This document shows, piece after piece, positions 62,604 to 64,000 of a stretch of 64,000 nucleotides of DNA. Each line of letters opens with the position of its first letter. Position 1 is the stretch's first letter. Position numbers and translations under genes: made by a program. The notes below the pieces were generated by a model that did no database searches, was not told where the DNA came from, and saw nothing but the letters and a program-made list of their open reading frames with translations. This DNA comes from Lacibacter sp. H407 (GTDB lineage Bacteria > Bacteroidota > Bacteroidia > Chitinophagales > Chitinophagaceae). The stretch lies in NCBI RefSeq assembly GCF_037892605.1, contig NZ_JBBKTU010000001.1, positions 2,046,001 to 2,110,000 on the forward strand. The letters are read 5' to 3'.

Positions 62604-64000
62604 ATGAACCTAAGGTGCATTGCTTTGGTATGCTTGCTTCTATGCGCTGCAACAGCGGATGCACAATTCTATTTTCGTGGTGAAGTGAGAGATGCTTCCA
62701 ATGTTACCTTATCGCTGGTTCGAATTCATGTGTATTCCTCCAATTCATTTTATTATTCAGGTTCTACCGGCGGCTTCGGAATTCCTTCTGCCATTACAAA
62801 AGATACCGTGAGTTTTTTTCTGCATGGATATGAAGAAAAAGTAGTGGTGCTTAACAGCAATGAATACAACACCGTTGTACTAAAGCCCAGTTCAGCTATC
62901 AGTAATCCGAAACGAAAATTATTATCTGTAACAAAGAATAAAACGGAAGACAGAAACAGGTTGAATACAGTTTCGGGTGAAACCTATTCTTCGCAGGTAG
63001 AGAATAGTTTTAATGTGGCAGGTGAATATCCATCAGTTGGTTTTGCAATGAATGTTGACAAAGCATCGTACAGTAATATCCGTCGGTTTATAAATATGAG
63101 ATCACGTGTGCCGGTTGATGCGGTACGTATTGAAGAAATGCTGAATTATTTTCCGCAGAAATATAATGCGCCGGCTGCTGATAAATCCTTTCATGTACAA
63201 TCGCAATTAACAGATTGCCCATGGAATCCTACAAATAAATTATTGTTTTTGCAATTGCAGGCAAAAAAGATCAACTACGATTTTTTGCCGCCGAGCAATT
63301 TTGTATTCCTCATTGATGTGAGTGGTTCGATGGATCTGCCAAACCGATTACCACTCTTAAAAACTGCATTCCGTATGATGGTGGAGAATCTTCGTCCCAT
63401 TGATACTGTTTCGATGATGGTGTACGGCGGCACAGTTGGCATTGTATTGCAACCAACTGCAGGTAATGAAAAAGAGAAGATCATGGCGGTAATTGATTCA
63501 TTGGGTGCAGGTGGTGATACACCGGGTGAATCAGCCTTGCGACAGGCATATCGATTGGCACAAAGCCAGTTCATTGTTGGCGGGAATAACCGTGTGATAC
63601 TTGCAACTGATGGTGATTTTAATGTGGGTGAAGTAAGTGAAGAAGCGTTGATTCAACTCATCACCCAAAAACAGCAGACAGGAATTTATTTAACCTGTCT
63701 TGGTGTTGGGATGGGTAACTATAAAGATTCAAAGCTGGAAGCATTGGCAAAAAAGGGTAATGGAAATTTTGCCTATCTCGACAATGTAATGGAAGCAGAA
63801 AAAGTATTGGTGAAGGAATTAATGCAGACGTTATATGTTGTAGTGGATGATGCGTACCTGAATATGAATTTTCTTCCATCGAATGTAAAGCAATACCGGT
63901 TGATCGGTTTCGACAATCGTAAAGATGTATTGGCCGACAGCAACAGTATATTGGAAGGAGGGGAGATTGGCACCGGGCATACTGTTACGGCTGTATTTGA
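62604..64000 (+). CDS. von Willebrand factor type A domain protein, YfbK-like (truncated at window end)
   Basis: The first 465 codons of a longer gene are present, and the frame is open to the window edge. A signal peptide (CLLLCAATADAQ) and an Ig-like N-terminal region are followed by a YfbK-type N-terminal domain (NVDKASYSNIRRFIN, RVPVDAVRIEEMLNYFP). A vWA domain follows with MIDAS motif DVSGSMDLP, a downstream TDGDFNVG and a Thr-bearing loop. vWA proteins of this type bind divalent metal and mediate protein contacts, often with AAA ATPases. The C-terminus is not in the window. Confidence 0.87.
   Translation, partial: MNLRCIALVCLLLCAATADAQFYFRGEVRDASNVTLSLVRIHVYSSNSFYYSGSTGGFGIPSAITKDTVSFFLHGYEEKVVVLNSNEYNTVVLKPSSAISNPKRKLLSVTKNKTEDRNRLNTVSGETYSSQVENSFNVAGEYPSVGFAMNVDKASYSNIRRFINMRSRVPVDAVRIEEMLNYFPQKYNAPAADKSFHVQSQLTDCPWNPTNKLLFLQLQAKKINYDFLPPSNFVFLIDVSGSMDLPNRLPLLKTAFRMMVENLRPIDTVSMMVYGGTVGIVLQPTAGNEKEKIMAVIDSLGAGGDTPGESALRQAYRLAQSQFIVGGNNRVILATDGDFNVGEVSEEALIQLITQKQQTGIYLTCLGVGMGNYKDSKLEALAKKGNGNFAYLDNVMEAEKVLVKELMQTLYVVVDDAYLNMNFLPSNVKQYRLIGFDNRKDVLADSNSILEGGEIGTGHTVTAVF

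Noticed and set aside
1-64000. CRISPR arrays, tRNA or rRNA genes, insertion sequences or prophage
   Set aside because: None was seen: no repeat-spacer pattern, no cloverleaf or rRNA segments in intergenic DNA, and no transposase, integrase or capsid-like proteins.

Overview
This window comes from a Bacteroidota chromosome, most probably a member of the Chitinophagaceae. That placement is inferred from protein style and was not searched. The signs are type IX secretion sorting domains (15315-16076, 51033-54650), a PorP/SprF partner (54738-55766), an ExbB-ExbD-ExbD-TonB operon of the Bacteroidota kind, Cys-Lys-Lys lipoproteins, and promoters with TAnnTTTG-like -7 elements and no strong Shine-Dalgarno sequences. 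No tRNA, rRNA, insertion sequence, phage gene or CRISPR array was seen.

Layout. 1-2.1 kb: end of the respiratory complex I operon (nuoM, nuoN). 2.2-6.2 kb: a MacB/FtsX-type permease and a convergent secreted zinc metalloprotease. 6.5-11.6 kb: ExbB/ExbD/ExbD/TonB energy transduction, a third ExbD, then mnmE. 11.6-17.7 kb (minus strand): a lipoprotein, a receiver protein coupled to an unusual sensor kinase with an NMT1/THI5-like substrate-binding sensor, a type IX-secreted protein and a C1q-like surface protein. 17.9-26.9 kb: four tandem lipoprotein paralogues, a beta-propeller sensor kinase with its LytTR response regulator, a small unknown protein and two globins. 27.5-42 kb: a dense signalling island of four large PAS kinases (one with about ten PAS domains) and three response regulators, including one NarL type. 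42-47.5 kb: an esterase, then a minus-strand cluster with a secreted caspase-like protease, a CHASE2 membrane protein and two secreted unknowns. 47.6-64 kb: mostly housekeeping and envelope genes (glycosyltransferase, recG, a giant type IX adhesin with PorP/SprF, FAD-linked oxidase, LOG protein, sodium symporter, O-methyltransferase, glucosaminidase-LysM, hpt, and a truncated vWA protein).

The most interesting unit is 17.9-26.9 kb. Direct repeats of about ACACTTCAA spaced exactly 21 bp (9 bp, 12 bp, 9 bp), the architecture known for LytTR regulators, lie upstream of five genes: two of the lipoproteins, the sensor kinase itself, the small protein that heads the first globin operon, and the second globin. 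The sequence therefore predicts a compact local regulon in which the propeller kinase/LytTR pair controls itself, surface lipoproteins and globins. One of the two globins has Arg where the heme-ligating proximal His should be. A second candidate system is the caspase/CHASE2 cluster at 43-47.5 kb.
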